This document shows, one piece after another, positions 5,275 through 5,866 of a stretch of DNA of 5,866 bases (positions within the stretch are counted from its first letter, which is position 1; the number at the start of each line of letters is the position of its first letter). The notes under the pieces were generated by a model. The model was not told the origin of the DNA. It saw only the letters and a program-made list of their open reading frames with translations, and made no database searches. Position numbers and translations under genes: made by a program. This stretch comes from Candidatus Omnitrophota bacterium (GTDB lineage Bacteria > Omnitrophota > Gorgyraeia > 2-02-FULL-51-18 > JAGOUK01): positions 1-5,866 of the forward strand of contig JAGVCY010000120.1 in NCBI GenBank assembly GCA_020058965.1, written 5' to 3'.

Positions 5275-5866
5275 TTATGATGACTCGATGCGCCGCGCGA
5301 ATTCCGGATATTTCTCCCGCAGCATACGCACGATCACCGTGTGCATCCACCAGAGGGACGCGGCCGACAGCACAAACATCACCACCCAACAGCTCGTCCA
5401 CAGCCCGGTGGTCTTGAGCAGATATCCGAACAGAATGGGACAAAAAAATCCTCCTAATCCTCCGAGCACTCCCACCATTCCGCCGACCACGCCCACTTCA
5501 TCCGGAAAGTAATCCGGAATATGCTTGTACACGGCCGCCTTGCCGATACCCCAAACGGCTCCGAGCAGAAACACCAGGAACGCGAAAATCCACATATTGG
5601 CCTGGAAGTAGATCCGCGTGACGCCCTTTGCCAGCAATTCCTTGCGTTGGACTTTTTGACCCACGGCCACGACCGGCTCCTGCCAAGCGGACTTGACCGG
5701 AAAGATCCTGAATTTTTTGTCCGGATCCTCGGTCTCCACTTTTTTTACGATGAGCGGGTAGGTCTTTTCGCCCTTGTCGCCGCCGACGGTCACCGACGAC
5801 GGACTGACCGCGGTCACCGTGCCGGGCCGCGCGACCAAAATTCCCTGTCCGGGAGAAAATATTTCC
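5275..5866 (-). CDS. narK: NarK-type MFS nitrate/nitrite transporter, C-terminal part (5' end beyond the window)
   Basis: The frame is open to the right edge, giving 196 visible residues and the TAA stop at 5275-5277. The last 110 or so are the end of a major-facilitator protein: a helix at about 91-113 (MWIFAFLVFLLGAVWGIGKAAVY), the glycine-rich nitrate signature VGGMVGVLGGLGGFFCPILFG (about 127-147), a final helix at about 155-178, and a charged tail ending RRIESS. The NarK/Nas family uses such a Gly-rich helix 11 to bind nitrate. The first 86 or so visible residues are not membrane-like. They hold short beta-type repeats (RPGTVTAVSPSSVTV) and PVVAVGQKVQRKELLAKG, which resembles a barrel domain inserted before helix 10, in a loop that should be periplasmic. 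The ion-coupled mode, nitrate uptake versus nitrate/nitrite exchange, cannot be decided here. Confidence 0.85.
   Translation of the reverse strand, partial: EIFSPGQGILVARPGTVTAVSPSSVTVGGDKGEKTYPLIVKKVETEDPDKKFRIFPVKSAWQEPVVAVGQKVQRKELLAKGVTRIYFQANMWIFAFLVFLLGAVWGIGKAAVYKHIPDYFPDEVGVVGGMVGVLGGLGGFFCPILFGYLLKTTGLWTSCWVVMFVLSAASLWWMHTVIVRMLREKYPEFARRIESS

Noticed and set aside
5836..5838. TTG as the start codon of the NarK-type gene
   Set aside because: The frame stays open to the right edge upstream of this codon, and most of the MFS helices are still missing, so the gene must start outside the window.

Overview
This window holds one nitrate/nitrite uptake locus. Every supported gene is on the minus strand, so it reads from right to left: the 3' part of a NarK-type MFS transporter (cut by the right edge), a 176-base intergenic leader, then nrtA-nrtB-nrtC-nrtD (binding protein, permease and two ATPases of a nitrate-type ABC importer), and the 5' part of an outer-membrane porin of the alginate-export family (cut by the left edge). 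An outer-membrane porin, Sec-exported proteins and a periplasmic binding protein point to a Gram-negative bacterium. The composition is moderately GC-rich, and I cannot fix the phylum from the sequence alone. No tRNA, rRNA, CRISPR, insertion sequence or other sign of mobility was seen.

The four nrt genes are packed tightly: nrtA/nrtB and nrtB/nrtC abut with no spare base, nrtC/nrtD overlap by ATGA, and the porin follows nrtD after 37 bases with a strong ribosome binding site. This looks like one transcript. It would build a full path for the anion: porin across the outer membrane, NrtA capture in the periplasm, and NrtB with the NrtC/NrtD ATPase pair across the inner membrane. The MFS transporter upstream gives a second, ion-coupled route for nitrate or nitrite.

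The most interesting part is the narK-nrtA intergenic region. Read as minus-strand RNA, it contains two successive hairpins, each with a six-base loop having A at loop position 1 and G at position 4. This is the hallmark of RNA targets of ANTAR-domain antiterminators such as NasR and NasT, which control nitrate assimilation genes. The 3' arm of the second hairpin is also the 5' part of an 8-bp perfect hairpin that buries the nrtA Shine-Dalgarno sequence just before the start codon. The two structures exclude each other. This suggests a nitrate-responsive switch acting on nrtA translation rather than on a classical U-tract terminator.

Other points of note are a soluble, RNA-polymerase-beta-like barrel segment apparently inserted in the NarK protein, an asymmetric ATPase pair whose sequence deviations fall in the same composite ATP site, and a charged insertion in the periplasmic loop of NrtB.
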